A program made the position numbers and the translations under genes. The notes under the pieces are model-generated. The model did not search any database. It was not told the origin of the DNA and was given only the letters and a program-made list of their open reading frames with translations. Positions 33,077 to 42,457 of a DNA stretch of 64,000 bases are shown here, piece by piece (the stretch's first letter is position 1; the number at the start of each line of letters is the position of its first letter). This stretch comes from an uncultured Lentisphaerota bacterium (GTDB taxonomy: Bacteria > Verrucomicrobiota > Kiritimatiellia > CAIQIC01), in NCBI GenBank assembly GCA_903896925.1, contig CAITZM010000128.1, positions 54,027-118,026 of the forward strand, read 5' to 3'.

Positions 33077-35064
33077 GGGTTCGTCGAATTTGTTCTCTCA
33101 GGCGACTGTTTGTGCGGTGCGAAATCCAGCACCAGTTCTTGGTGCCCCGGATACGAAATCACCGCCTTTTCCGTGCCGTGTTTCATCTTCAGGTAGGGGC
33201 TGTCGTAGGTGTTTTCCGGATTGAGATTGAACTCCTTGCCGTTCACTTGGGGGATGTTTGTGCTTTTGCTCCAATACTCGATCACATCACCGGCAAGGCT
33301 GGTGTAGGTCAGCTTGCCCTCGGCGTAGGTGAAGGGCTGGGCCTGGACGGCTTTCATGAACGCCTCGAAGCTCTCATAGTTCTTGGCCTGACCGGTCTGC
33401 ACCACCACCGGCGCCCAGATGTCGTTGAAATCAACATACGTGCCGGTCTTGAACGGCGATAGCGAGACCTTTGTCCCCTTGTTACCAGCTACCCGGAAGG
33501 CGACATAGCCGTCCCCGGAGCGGCTGAAGGTCCAACCTCCGGCAGCCACGCGGTTATCGAGCAACGTACCCTTCGACAGCAGGAGGCGAGTGCTCCCGGT
33601 CTCGCCAGGCTTTGCATATGTTTTCCTTAGCGCTGCCCTTGGATCGCGCGCAACCACCAGACAGTCCGGTTTGAGCAGACTGTTGACGCCATACGATGTC
33701 TCCGTCGGTCTTCCAGGAGTCAGCGGCAGCGGGCCGGCAAAGACAACCAGTCGGTCGTTGTAGCCATGTGAGAACGTCACACCGACAATGCCGGCTTGTG
33801 AGACCATGGCCAGGAACTCCCGGTCCAACGCATAGCTGTGCGAACTCATGAGATAATCCGGGGTGTACCAGACATCGCGCCGGCGGTAGGAATTCATCGC
33901 TTCACCCTCCTCAGGATACAGCGACACGTGGATTCCGTGTGTCTCCTCGGGGCGCAGAGCGCGCCCGAACACGCGCTGCGCAAAGTGGTACGGCTGACGA
34001 TTCAGGTCGCGGGCCATGGCGGTGACGATGAGCGACGGGCGATAGTCAAAGCAGAACAGCATGGCGCTCATCCCATTGGGCGTTGAAGGGCGCTCGGTCC
34101 AACCCCAGGCGTGGAGCAGGGATTCTGCCCAGAACGAGGGCGTCTCGTATGAGTCGGACCCCTTGCAGCGCGTGGCGGCGATACCGCGCAGGCCGGTGCG
34201 GGGTTCGTAATCCAGCGCGACCGTGGTCCAGTAAAGATCGAGAAACTGCCGCGCCTGCGCCTTGAGTTCCGGGTCATCCGTCAGATCTTCCAGCAGGAAA
34301 TACTGCGTCACGGTTGTCCTCCCATAGGTGCCGGGATGGGCCATCTCTCCGACGCACCCTTCCCTGGCCCGTTGTCGGATCATCTCCTTGTACCAGGCGA
34401 CCCAGGCCTTGTAGTGCCCGGCCACGGTAAAGCCGTCGTAAAGTTTCGCGTCGGGACCGTAGGGCTTGGGCGCATGCATCAGGAGTTGCAGGGCGAGCAG
34501 CGTGTTGGGGCGCTCGTGGGCATCATGGTTCTCGCTGCCCAGGAGAATCCACACGCTTCCCGTCGGATTGCGGAAGTCCGCTTTGTCGGCCAGGTTGCTG
34601 TGCCGATAGACCCATTTCCAGCACATTTCCTCGATGACGTGTTGGGCCTCCGAGGAAAGCAGCTTGCGAAGTTTCGGCTTCAGATACAGCTCCAAAAGCA
34701 AATTTTGCGGGGCATTACCATCAGCCCCATCCTTGGGTTTTTCCGTCGGGTCCACCGGGTAGGAGTCCCGATAATCCAGGATGAGCTGGTTCAGGTCATG
34801 TGGGGCCACCCCGTCGCGCACCGCCTTCAGGACCGCAACGGTCAAGGGCCTGAGCTCCCATTTTGGGTACCCGGGGTCGGCCAGGATCTGGCCGATCCCC
34901 TTGCGGATCGCCTGATCCACCTGCCGTTCGTAGTCCTCCTGCGCGAGCGTTGGCCCCGCATTACTCGCAGCCCGTGCTGTTGCCGTCAACACCACCCCGG
35001 CCAGCGTAGCCAGCAGCAGGGCGGTGAGGAGTGTGAGGCTGCGTTTCAAGTTTGTTTTTTTCAT
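33073..35064 (-). CDS. Secreted two-domain (alpha/alpha)-toroid protein, lyase-like, family not recognised
   Basis: 663 residues with a long signal peptide (RSLTLLTALLLATLAGVVLT). Residues about 40-390 are helical and contain WILLGSENHDAHERPNTLLA and CVGEMAHPGTYGRTTVTQYF; the Ser-Glu-Asn-His and Tyr-Gly-Arg segments look like active-site material. Residues about 400-650 are beta-rich (RRDVWYTPDYLMSSHSYAL, VAFRVAGNKGTKVSL). An (alpha/alpha) toroid followed by a beta-sandwich is the plan of several polysaccharide lyase families, but I cannot place it in one. It is coupled by ATGA to both neighbouring beta-helix genes, so it probably acts on the same substrate. Confidence 0.7.
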   Translation of the reverse strand: MKKTNLKRSLTLLTALLLATLAGVVLTATARAASNAGPTLAQEDYERQVDQAIRKGIGQILADPGYPKWELRPLTVAVLKAVRDGVAPHDLNQLILDYRDSYPVDPTEKPKDGADGNAPQNLLLELYLKPKLRKLLSSEAQHVIEEMCWKWVYRHSNLADKADFRNPTGSVWILLGSENHDAHERPNTLLALQLLMHAPKPYGPDAKLYDGFTVAGHYKAWVAWYKEMIRQRAREGCVGEMAHPGTYGRTTVTQYFLLEDLTDDPELKAQARQFLDLYWTTVALDYEPRTGLRGIAATRCKGSDSYETPSFWAESLLHAWGWTERPSTPNGMSAMLFCFDYRPSLIVTAMARDLNRQPYHFAQRVFGRALRPEETHGIHVSLYPEEGEAMNSYRRRDVWYTPDYLMSSHSYALDREFLAMVSQAGIVGVTFSHGYNDRLVVFAGPLPLTPGRPTETSYGVNSLLKPDCLVVARDPRAALRKTYAKPGETGSTRLLLSKGTLLDNRVAAGGWTFSRSGDGYVAFRVAGNKGTKVSLSPFKTGTYVDFNDIWAPVVVQTGQAKNYESFEAFMKAVQAQPFTYAEGKLTYTSLAGDVIEYWSKSTNIPQVNGKEFNLNPENTYDSPYLKMKHGTEKAVISYPGHQELVLDFAPHKQSPERTNSTNP

Positions 35065-36176
35065 TGCTCTTTAACCTCTCCCTGCTCCCGACCTATTCTC
35101 GACAGCCCGTGGACAGGAGAAGGGCTGGCGTCATCAGCTTTTAGTCGGTGGGCGGAGCCGATCCGCCGGGTCCGGATCGTGGCGCCGCCGTTGCGGGTGA
35201 ACTGCTCGGTCGCTCCCATATTCCCTTCGACGACCCAGTAGTTGATGTCGGCAGTGCCAAGATTCTTGGGGTCGTCAAGGTTATAGGTCGTGGCCTGCCA
35301 TGCGTTGTTGCTGTTCGTCTGTCCCTTCCCGGCCATTTCCATGTCCAGTTGTTCGATGGAGAAACCGTGCCGGCCCGTTACCGCGATGGCGCGGGTGCAA
35401 CGTTGCGCACCTACCCGGCCAAAGCGCGAGGCATGATGGGCGAAGGTGAATTTCAAGCCGTCGATGTTCGAGGCCAGATTGATGTTGTCCCCGTCCGTGT
35501 GCTCGTTGACCAGAATGCCCGTCTCATAGCCGGTCACGACGACGTTCCGCAGGATGGTCAAGGCGGCGTTGTTGCACGCCGGAGTGATCAGGCCGCTGGT
35601 GCCGTGGGTCGGTTTGGAGGCCTGCACGTTGTAGACGCCGGTATTGATGAACACATTCTCCAACTTGCATTGCATGGCGTAGTGCAGGTCGATACCCCCA
35701 ATCCCCGGATCGTCATCGGTCCGGACATCCAGATTCTTGATGACCACATAGACCGCCGAGAAGCCCCCGTACAGCGACTGGGGCGAACGGTCGGCGGAAA
35801 TGACGGCGGCGCCCGTTTGGGCCAGACACTTGACGATAGTGCCCTTATTTTGCAACGGGAATGAACCGATCGTCCCAAACACGGGCGTTGGTTCGCTTTC
35901 GCCCACCATTTCCACGGTGATCCAACTCGGGATGGGTTTCGATACCGGAGGAATCGTGATCCGGCCGCGATAGACGCCGTCCGGGAGATACATCCGGCCC
36001 CCGCCGGCGGCGATGACCGCCTTCAGGCAGGCCGTAAACGCCGCGGTGTTGTCCGTTTTGTCATCACCCACCGCTCCGTAATCACGAACGTTGAACACGC
36101 CCCCTTGCACTGGAACGACTCCGGCCAGCGGCGCCAGCAGCAGGGCGTTGAGGGTCAATGAAAGCAGTCTGTTCAT
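35061..36176 (-). CDS. Pectate_lyase_3-type beta-helix protein
   Basis: 371 residues, signal peptide MNRLLSLTLNALLLAPLAGV. The N-terminus FNVRDYGAVGDDKTDNTAAF plus GGGRMYLPDGVYRGRITIP is the defining start of the Pectate_lyase_3 (GH55-like) superfamily, a right-handed beta-helix. Members include GH28 polygalacturonases, GH55 glucanases and tailspike-like lyases. The helix region is short (about 25-330), and no certain catalytic Asp pair is seen, so it may be a lyase, a binding protein or a degenerate hydrolase. It overlaps the next gene by ATGA. Confidence 0.75.
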   Translation of the reverse strand: MNRLLSLTLNALLLAPLAGVVPVQGGVFNVRDYGAVGDDKTDNTAAFTACLKAVIAAGGGRMYLPDGVYRGRITIPPVSKPIPSWITVEMVGESEPTPVFGTIGSFPLQNKGTIVKCLAQTGAAVISADRSPQSLYGGFSAVYVVIKNLDVRTDDDPGIGGIDLHYAMQCKLENVFINTGVYNVQASKPTHGTSGLITPACNNAALTILRNVVVTGYETGILVNEHTDGDNINLASNIDGLKFTFAHHASRFGRVGAQRCTRAIAVTGRHGFSIEQLDMEMAGKGQTNSNNAWQATTYNLDDPKNLGTADINYWVVEGNMGATEQFTRNGGATIRTRRIGSAHRLKADDASPSPVHGLSRIGREQGEVKEQ

Positions 36177-36226
36177 GGGCGGGTTTCCTGGCTGTGTGTT
36201 TGTTGATTCAGGGCATTCTCCTGGCG

Positions 36227-36532
36227 CTATTTATCCGCCACCCACGAATGGACTTGGTTCGTTTCGAAGCCGTAAGCAGGGTGGCGTGGGACCTGGGAGC
36301 CCACCACTACCGCGATGACGGAATCACTTCTCCCCGTTGCGCTCGACTTCGAGCCGATCACGGTCTTGCCGGCATAATCCTTGAGCCCCTTGGACGGATC
36401 CAAGGGTGTTGCCGGCCGCAGAATCGTTGAGGTTGCTTCTGCAGCCTTCAGGCACTGGGCCGGGAACACAAGCGCAAGGACGAGCGCCGACAGGACGGGT
36501 GGCACGAACAGCAGAGTGAGGATGGGCTTCAT
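36227..36532 (-). CDS. Small secreted protein of unknown function (101 aa)
   Basis: The ATG at 36532 overlaps the sulfatase stop at 36529 as ATGA, strong evidence that this is a true translation start. The first 30 residues are a signal peptide (MKPILTLLFVPPVLSALVLA). The mature 70 residues (TSTILRPATPLDPSKG..., ending NQVHSWVADK) resemble nothing I know. Given the stubs of lost genes elsewhere in this locus, it may be the 5' remnant of a longer gene, but no frameshift or homologous continuation is visible in the 50 bp to the next gene. Confidence 0.55.
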   Translation of the reverse strand: MKPILTLLFVPPVLSALVLALVFPAQCLKAAEATSTILRPATPLDPSKGLKDYAGKTVIGSKSSATGRSDSVIAVVVGSQVPRHPAYGFETNQVHSWVADK

Positions 36533-38061
36533 GGTTGCTTCATTTTCCTGCGCTGTTTCTTCCCCGCCGCCTCGTCTGCTCCTTCCGCGGTGGATTTACT
36601 TTGCGGGTCCATCCGCTGGAGCAGCTTGGCGTCGGGTCCACCGCCGAACTGCTTCCAATACAATTCCTTCATCGGATTGATCTTCGGGCCGACGGCATTC
36701 TCGTTCACAAGCAACGGCTGGACTTCATCCCACCATTTGGCGTAGGCCATGCGGAGCCTCGCAACCACGTCCGCATGTTCGGCAATGACGTTCGTGGTCT
36801 CGCCCGGGTCGGCTTTCAGGTCGTAAAGCTCGCTGTTCTTGACCAGCGTAAATCGCGTGTTCTGAATCGCGCAGTTCCTGTATTTGGAGTCGGCGGCCGT
36901 GCCTTTGCCCCAACGCCCGACATGATGCACGAGCGTCCGGTCGGGCCAAACGGCTTGGGGATTGGTCAGCAGCGGCACCAGGCTGCGGCCCTCGACCTGC
37001 TGCCGCACGGCGTCGGACAACTTCGCGCCGGTGATGTCGGCGAGCGTGGGGAAGATGTCGATGTGCGCGCTCAAGGCGTCGCACTCAGCGCCCGCCGGTA
37101 TCTTGCCGGCGGGCCAGCGGAAAAAGGCCGTCGCGCGTGTGCCGCCTTGATAGGGCGTGCCCTTGCCGCCGCGCAGACCGCCATTGCAGATCCCCGTGCC
37201 CGCCGTGCCGCCATTGTCGCCGGTGAAGTAGATGACCAGCGTGTTGTCGGCGATGCCCCATGCAGCAAGTTGATGGAGCAGAACGCCAAGGTTCGTGTCG
37301 ATGTTCTCGACCATCCCGAAAAATTTAGCCGTCTCCTCTTTGACACCGGGTTTGCCGCGGTATTGCTTGTAATACTCCTCCGGCACCACGTGCGGACCGT
37401 GGGCGGCGTTGAGCGGGATGTAGGCAAAGAAGGGCTGCTTGGCCGTCCGCGTGGCGTCCATCCACTTGATGGCCTGACCGAAGAACAGGTCCGTGCAGTA
37501 GCCCTTGGTCTTCTCGAATTTACCGTTGTGCCAGAGCGCCGGGTCGATGTTCGTGTTGCCCGGCGCGTCGCCGCAGGAGCCGGGATAGGTCTGGCCGATG
37601 CCGCCACCGCCGTGGATATAGACCTCGTCGAAGCCACGGTTCTCGGGCCGATAGGCCTCCTCGTCGCCAAGATGCCACTTGCCGAAAATGCCCGTCGTGT
37701 AGCCAGCGGACTTGAGCATCTGCGCGAGGGTGAAAGTTGTGAGACTCATCCGCTCCCGCTCATGGATGGTATGCGTCACGCCATTCTTGAACTCATGCCG
37801 TCCGCTCATCAGCGCCGAGCGACACGGCGAGCAGGTGGGACTGACGTGGAATTGCGTAAACGTCAGACCCTCTTTTTTGAATCGATCCACCGTCGGCGTG
37901 TGGATGATCGGATTGCCCAGGCACGCGTAATCGCCAACGCCAACGTCGTCGGGCATGACGAGGATGATGTTGGGCGTCGCCGTGTCAGGGCGTGCCGAAG
38001 ACGGGTTCAGCGTGGCGCATACCGGCAGCAGGGCGGCGAGGAGAAGAAACGGTTTTTTCAT
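36529..38061 (-). CDS. Sulfatase, family S1, CxPCR motif
   Basis: 510 residues from the ATG at 38061 (AAGGGAAC upstream), signal peptide MKKPFLLLAALLPVCATLNP. Motif Cys77-Ser-Pro-Cys-Arg81 (SPTCSPCRSALMSGRHEF), with MPDDVGVGDYACLG, FGKWHLGDE and FTGDNGGTAG. The long insert GGGGIGQTYPGSCGDAPGNT after the KWHLG block marks a subfamily with extra Cys residues. The C-terminus is basic (GKKQRRKMKQP). The upstream frame to 38151 has no signal peptide and is rejected. It is preceded by a broken gene at 38.15-38.55 kb. Confidence 0.92.
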   Translation of the reverse strand: MKKPFLLLAALLPVCATLNPSSARPDTATPNIILVMPDDVGVGDYACLGNPIIHTPTVDRFKKEGLTFTQFHVSPTCSPCRSALMSGRHEFKNGVTHTIHERERMSLTTFTLAQMLKSAGYTTGIFGKWHLGDEEAYRPENRGFDEVYIHGGGGIGQTYPGSCGDAPGNTNIDPALWHNGKFEKTKGYCTDLFFGQAIKWMDATRTAKQPFFAYIPLNAAHGPHVVPEEYYKQYRGKPGVKEETAKFFGMVENIDTNLGVLLHQLAAWGIADNTLVIYFTGDNGGTAGTGICNGGLRGGKGTPYQGGTRATAFFRWPAGKIPAGAECDALSAHIDIFPTLADITGAKLSDAVRQQVEGRSLVPLLTNPQAVWPDRTLVHHVGRWGKGTAADSKYRNCAIQNTRFTLVKNSELYDLKADPGETTNVIAEHADVVARLRMAYAKWWDEVQPLLVNENAVGPKINPMKELYWKQFGGGPDAKLLQRMDPQSKSTAEGADEAAGKKQRRKMKQP

Positions 38062-38147
38062 GGTTTTGTTCCCTTGTTTGTTTGGAATTCTATTCTTCAC
38101 CAGCACCCGGCGGCAACTGCTCAGCTTACAGTTCAGCGCCTGGCACC

Positions 38148-38550
38148 TCACCTGCCGGTTTTGGAAGCTTCTGGTCGGTAGATGGTGGTCCGCACGATGT
38201 TGATCACCGAGTTGCCCTTCCCTTTGCTCTTGGTCGTGTAGATCATCGTTCCGGTGTCGCGCAGATAATCTGCGTCGAGCTTTTCGATTTCTTGCCCGAG
38301 TTTTACGATCCGGGCGTGTTGCTCATCCCAACGCTGGACGACTTCGCCCGACCTTCCGTTCGGCTCCATGAGGACGCCGGCGTTGTCCCGCCATGGTCCG
38401 AAGGCTTGCGCGAGCAGGAAGAGGCTGTTCGGCTTGGACTGATCCGGCGAATCCGCAGCCTTGAGCGCGACCACCGGCGCCGGCAGCCGGGCGGCGAAGA
38501 GTGTGCGTGGGCCTTTTGTGCTGCCTCATCGGGTTTGGTGTCGCATTCAT
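38148..38550 (-). pseudogene. Remnant of a secreted propeller (BNR-type) gene: signal region, frameshift, C-terminus
   Basis: The ATG at 38550 overlaps the preceding stop (38547) as ATGA, so a gene did start here. The first frame (MRQHKRPTHTL) continues in another frame as FAARLPAPVVALKA, together a plausible signal peptide, so one base has been gained or lost near 38497. The second frame then runs open to 38148 and ends with DADYLRDTGTMIYTT, similar to NQEYLRETGNLVYSV near the end of the BNR_4 protein at 28.4 kb. Only about 110 residues remain of an expected 400 or more, so a large internal deletion is inferred. Confidence 0.6.
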
Positions 38551-40175
38551 GGCTTGAATCCAGCGCCAGGCGTAAAGATGAGCCCGTCAACGAACTCGTT
38601 CGTTTTGAAAAACGCCGGGTCGCGCACGCTCTTCCCGGCGAGCGTGAGGTTCTCGAAGGTCAGGTTGCGGATCCGTGCGTCGGCCTGACCCCACAATATT
38701 TGCGGTTCACCCAGAACGCTGGGCGCGGCGATGGAGACGTTCTGGAAGAGCATGCCCGACAAGTCTCCGGGGCCGCGCTTATCTGCATCCTTCGAGTAGG
38801 GCGGAGGCATGGTCATGCAGATGAAAAACTGCTGCAGCGTCGGTCTGGGATCCTCGATGTTTATGTTGTGGAAGATCACGCCGGCACCCGCGGCGCGTCC
38901 GCCTTCGCCACGCATATTGAAGACCCGTCCGCCGCTCCAGTGGTGCCACTTGGCCCGCGCATAAATCACATCGCAGTCCTCCACCACCAGCTTGCGATCA
39001 GCCAGTTGCGGCAGCCCTGAGAGCACGAACGACGAGCCGTTGGCGTCGTTCCACAGCACGGTGCGGCGAATGCCGAGGCCGTTAACATAAAGCGAATCGT
39101 CCTGCGTGCGCAGGAAGCAGTCCTCGATCAGCGTATTCCCAAAGGGATTGATCCCATCGCCATTCGCGCGCCAGGTAAAGATCTTGGTCCACCGGACCTC
39201 GTTGGGATGTCCCGCCTTGTAAGGACTCACCAGCATGAGCGAGTGGGTGGCCGAGTCGGCGATGGTGAGGCCTTCCACCCGGGTGTCGGTGGCGCCGATC
39301 ACTTCAATCGGGCGATAACGCCCGTGTTCCTTCTCCGAAAGCGCGGGCTCAACATACTTGGGATGTTTCAGCCGGGAGCCCGACAAGGTGCCGAGGCCGA
39401 AGACGCGGAGGTGATGGCCATCGCCCCATTTTCTGCTGGAGAACGTGCCGTAAACGATGGCGTCTCCGGGGATGTAATACTGGCGGTTCGCGCGCAGCGG
39501 AAAGGCCAGGCCAACATCGTGGACGCCCGGCAGGAAATAGAGCGTGGTCCAAGGCCCGTCGGCTGGCGGAGTCTCGCCGGGTTTCACCGTGCGTACGCCG
39601 GGATCATGGGGCATGGGTTTGCCGGCCAACGGCGGGTTGGCAAAAATCGAGAGCGTATGCAGCGGCGGTCCTTTGTAACCCTTGCCCGTGTCCTGCGCAT
39701 CCATCTGGCCATCGATATCCACGGCGACGAGACAAGGTTTATCGAGCCTGACGAAAGCCTTGCCGTCCTTGACGGAGCAAGCCGAGGCTTGGCGTTGCGG
39801 ATGCACTGCAGCGGTATGAATCGGCTGGCCGCCGACGCGCGCGATTTCGATCTCCACGGCGCCGGCAGTTTCAAAATTCACATAGGTGTGCGTCCAGCCC
39901 GCCAGATGCTCGAAGTAGCCGTCCGTCTTTTTCTCGATGGTCTTGCAGCTGGTCTCCCAGGCGAAGGCGCCCTGCCACCCGCTGCCAGCGCCGGCCGGGC
40001 GCACGCGCACTTGGTAATGCTCCGAGGCCGCGAGCCCGGGAACAGGCGGATACACAACCAGTCCGTCTGCGGCTGACCATCCGGCCAAGGGTGCCAGCAG
40101 GCACATGATGCCGGCGCAGAGAACGGTGCGGAAGAGTTGAGCTTTCAGGACAACTGCATGTCGGATTTTTTTCAT
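38547..40175 (-). CDS. Secreted right-handed beta-helix glycosidase-like protein (GH49/GH28-like)
   Basis: 542 residues from the ATG at 40175, signal segment VLCAGIMCLLAPLAGWSAAD. Like the 31.4 kb protein it has an N-terminal beta-sandwich (about 40-200) and a beta-helix (about 205-535). Candidate catalytic Asp residues are in WRANGDGINPFGN (Asp340) and RTQDDSLYVNG (Asp359-Asp360), spaced as in GH28/GH49 enzymes. FLPGVHDVGLAFPLRANRQY and RVFGLGTLSGSRLKHP are the start rungs. It is a distant relative, not a copy, of the 31.4 kb protein. It starts 5 bp after the preceding stop. Confidence 0.78.
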   Translation of the reverse strand: MKKIRHAVVLKAQLFRTVLCAGIMCLLAPLAGWSAADGLVVYPPVPGLAASEHYQVRVRPAGAGSGWQGAFAWETSCKTIEKKTDGYFEHLAGWTHTYVNFETAGAVEIEIARVGGQPIHTAAVHPQRQASACSVKDGKAFVRLDKPCLVAVDIDGQMDAQDTGKGYKGPPLHTLSIFANPPLAGKPMPHDPGVRTVKPGETPPADGPWTTLYFLPGVHDVGLAFPLRANRQYYIPGDAIVYGTFSSRKWGDGHHLRVFGLGTLSGSRLKHPKYVEPALSEKEHGRYRPIEVIGATDTRVEGLTIADSATHSLMLVSPYKAGHPNEVRWTKIFTWRANGDGINPFGNTLIEDCFLRTQDDSLYVNGLGIRRTVLWNDANGSSFVLSGLPQLADRKLVVEDCDVIYARAKWHHWSGGRVFNMRGEGGRAAGAGVIFHNINIEDPRPTLQQFFICMTMPPPYSKDADKRGPGDLSGMLFQNVSIAAPSVLGEPQILWGQADARIRNLTFENLTLAGKSVRDPAFFKTNEFVDGLIFTPGAGFKP

Positions 40176-40180
40176 CACAC

Positions 40181-42400
40181 TTATTCCTTGAAGCCCGCCT
40201 CGGTGCGGGAGCGCTTGATCTTGTGGTCCGCAATCATGCCGGGTTTCCAGTCGCGCGCCAGTTGCACGTCGGCGGCGACAGCGGCGGTTTGCCCGGGGAT
40301 ATCCACCACGCCGGCGCGGTTATAGAGGACAGGCTGAATATTTTGGCGCGTGTAGGCGGTGGCGTAGTTTTTCCAATGGTTCAGCGCGGCTGCGAGGTGC
40401 TCGAGGGCGGAAGCTTGTTGCCGGGTGTCGCCAGATTTATCGAAGAGCGCGAGATCGCACGCGCCGCGAATCTTCGCGGCGTAGTAACGGCCGAGCTGCG
40501 CCATGGCTTCGATGTCGCCGAGCGTGGCGGCATATTCCTTGGCGCTGCCGGCGGGAGTGACGGCGGCGCGCTGGAGTGACGGCAGGGCGTGGAGCGCCTG
40601 GGCGGCGTTGGCGTCCAGCGTGGCGGCAATTTCCAGCGGGGTCACGCCCTCCGGCTTCTGCTTTGCGAACAGGCCGGTGCGCCACTCGATGATGTTGAGT
40701 ACGCCGGCGCCGGGCATCGTGCCGCCTTCGACAAAATCGCGCACGGTGTAGAAGCCGCTCTTGCGCCGGCAGGCTTCGGGAAACCATTTCAAATCAATGT
40801 CACCCCAGAAAAACCGCGTGATGTAGGGAAACGTCTTGGAGGCCGCGGCCCACGCGGCGGTGAGTTGGGGGATGTCGGCGCCGGGGAAACGGGCGGCGGT
40901 GAGGCGGTCGAACGTGGCGGCAGGCAGGTCGGGTTCGTAGGCGAGCCGGCCCCACAGCGCGAACGAGAGCCACTGTTTGTGCATGACGGTCTGCCGCGGC
41001 GTGCCGGCGTCCTTGGAAAGGAAGTCGCGGCCCCAGAGGTAGCCATCGGGGCCCATGTAGAAGCCGGCGATCTTGTCGGCGCCGGGCATCGCCTTGATGA
41101 AGGCGCGGGCGTACTCCGCGTCGGCCCAGCGGAAGCTGTAGATGTCGTCGTTGCGCACCGTGAGCCAGCAACGGAGTTCGGGCCGGAGCAGCGGCAGCAC
41201 CGGTTGGATCATGCCCGGATTGGGGACGGAATACATGTGGGCGATGGCGTATTTGAAACTCAAGTCGAGCGGGCACGGCAGTGCGGCGAACTCCTTCTGA
41301 ATCTCGCCCAAACCCGTCATGTGGAACCGGTGGATGAGCCGGAATTTCCGGTCGGGCGTTTCCTTCAATCCATCGCGGATGCCCTCGCCGTAGGTTTGCC
41401 AGAGCCACTGCTCTTTGGAGATGTTTTTGAATTCGTTCAGCGGCATGCCTTCGCCGGCGGTGACGCCGAAGCCCGCGAGCAACGGATAGGTCTTGATGGT
41501 TTCACGGACGCTGGCGCGGAAATACTCGATCGTGCGCTGCGCGGCTTTGGCACCGGTGATGCCGTCCTTCCCTTCCGCGCCGTTAAGAAAGACGTTCCAC
41601 GTGAACCAATACAGGGCGATGCCACGGTCCTTGCCAAGTTGCATTACATCGCGCCAGAACTGGATCTTTTCATCCATGGTCATCCGCTTCACGACCTCAT
41701 GGTTCGCGAGCATCTCAGGGCGCACGAAGTTGCTGCCGCTGCCGCTGAAGTTCTCGTCCAGCTTCACCTTGGTGCGCCAGACATCCTCGAGCGCGACGGA
41801 CGGGAACTCCGGCACCTTCACGATGCTGGGGAAAGGATTGAGCGACCACAGCGAGATGACGTTGTAGCGGTGCCGCGCCATGTCATCGAACAACTCGCGC
41901 CAAAATTCCATGCTCCACATCTCGGGGATATTCGCCTGCGCGGCATCTGAGGGGTCCGAATAAGTCGGCGTCCGCAGATCGAGCGGAATGTTGAACTTGA
42001 TACCGCGCTGGGAGATGTGCGGCGTGTGGACGGAATCCTGCAGCGCGTCGAGCGTGCCTGTGCGCAGCGCCTCCGCAACATCCAGCCCGCCATACATCGC
42101 GCCGGTTTCATCGGCCCCGCGCACGGTGATGACGCGGCGTCCGCCCTCGCTCTGCACGCGAAGGCTGTAGCTCTGCGCGGCGGCATGGCCATCCTTTTCG
42201 ACGGTGAGGGAAACACGGGTCGCGGTGGCGTCAGCGCCCAACGTCAGGCCTTTGGCGTTCGCCTCTCGCCGGATCTCCTCCGCAGCAAACTGCCCCGGCC
42301 CGCCCGTCGCAGGATCGTTCGACAGGTCAAGGCTTCCGGCCACCGCAGGCACCGACAGCACGACCATCAGGGTGTTGAGGAGCGTGAGCGTAATTTTCAT
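40181..42400 (-). CDS. Secreted alpha-glucuronidase-like glycosidase (GH67/GH115-like N-domain), family uncertain
   Basis: 739 residues, signal peptide MKITLTLLNTLMVVLSVPAV. Residues about 25-130 form a beta-alpha-beta domain (FAAEEIRREANAKGLTLG, VRGADETGAMYGGLDVAEAL) of the kind that precedes GH20, GH67, GH84 and GH115 barrels. A TIM-barrel region follows: ISQRGIKFNIPLDLR, YNVISLWSLNPFPS, GIALYWFTWNVF and FGVTAGEGMPL are strand ends with candidate acids. The C-terminal 200 residues are helical. The substrate is unknown; alpha-glucuronidase-like activity is only suggested by domain order. It opens the tight gene group that continues through the beta-helix, sulfatase and toroid genes. Confidence 0.7.
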   Translation of the reverse strand: MKITLTLLNTLMVVLSVPAVAGSLDLSNDPATGGPGQFAAEEIRREANAKGLTLGADATATRVSLTVEKDGHAAAQSYSLRVQSEGGRRVITVRGADETGAMYGGLDVAEALRTGTLDALQDSVHTPHISQRGIKFNIPLDLRTPTYSDPSDAAQANIPEMWSMEFWRELFDDMARHRYNVISLWSLNPFPSIVKVPEFPSVALEDVWRTKVKLDENFSGSGSNFVRPEMLANHEVVKRMTMDEKIQFWRDVMQLGKDRGIALYWFTWNVFLNGAEGKDGITGAKAAQRTIEYFRASVRETIKTYPLLAGFGVTAGEGMPLNEFKNISKEQWLWQTYGEGIRDGLKETPDRKFRLIHRFHMTGLGEIQKEFAALPCPLDLSFKYAIAHMYSVPNPGMIQPVLPLLRPELRCWLTVRNDDIYSFRWADAEYARAFIKAMPGADKIAGFYMGPDGYLWGRDFLSKDAGTPRQTVMHKQWLSFALWGRLAYEPDLPAATFDRLTAARFPGADIPQLTAAWAAASKTFPYITRFFWGDIDLKWFPEACRRKSGFYTVRDFVEGGTMPGAGVLNIIEWRTGLFAKQKPEGVTPLEIAATLDANAAQALHALPSLQRAAVTPAGSAKEYAATLGDIEAMAQLGRYYAAKIRGACDLALFDKSGDTRQQASALEHLAAALNHWKNYATAYTRQNIQPVLYNRAGVVDIPGQTAAVAADVQLARDWKPGMIADHKIKRSRTEAGFKE

Positions 42401-42457
42401 GGCTGTTTCTTTCGTTTTCGTGATCGTGGTCAGTTCCTGTCATGGGCGGGGCATCGA

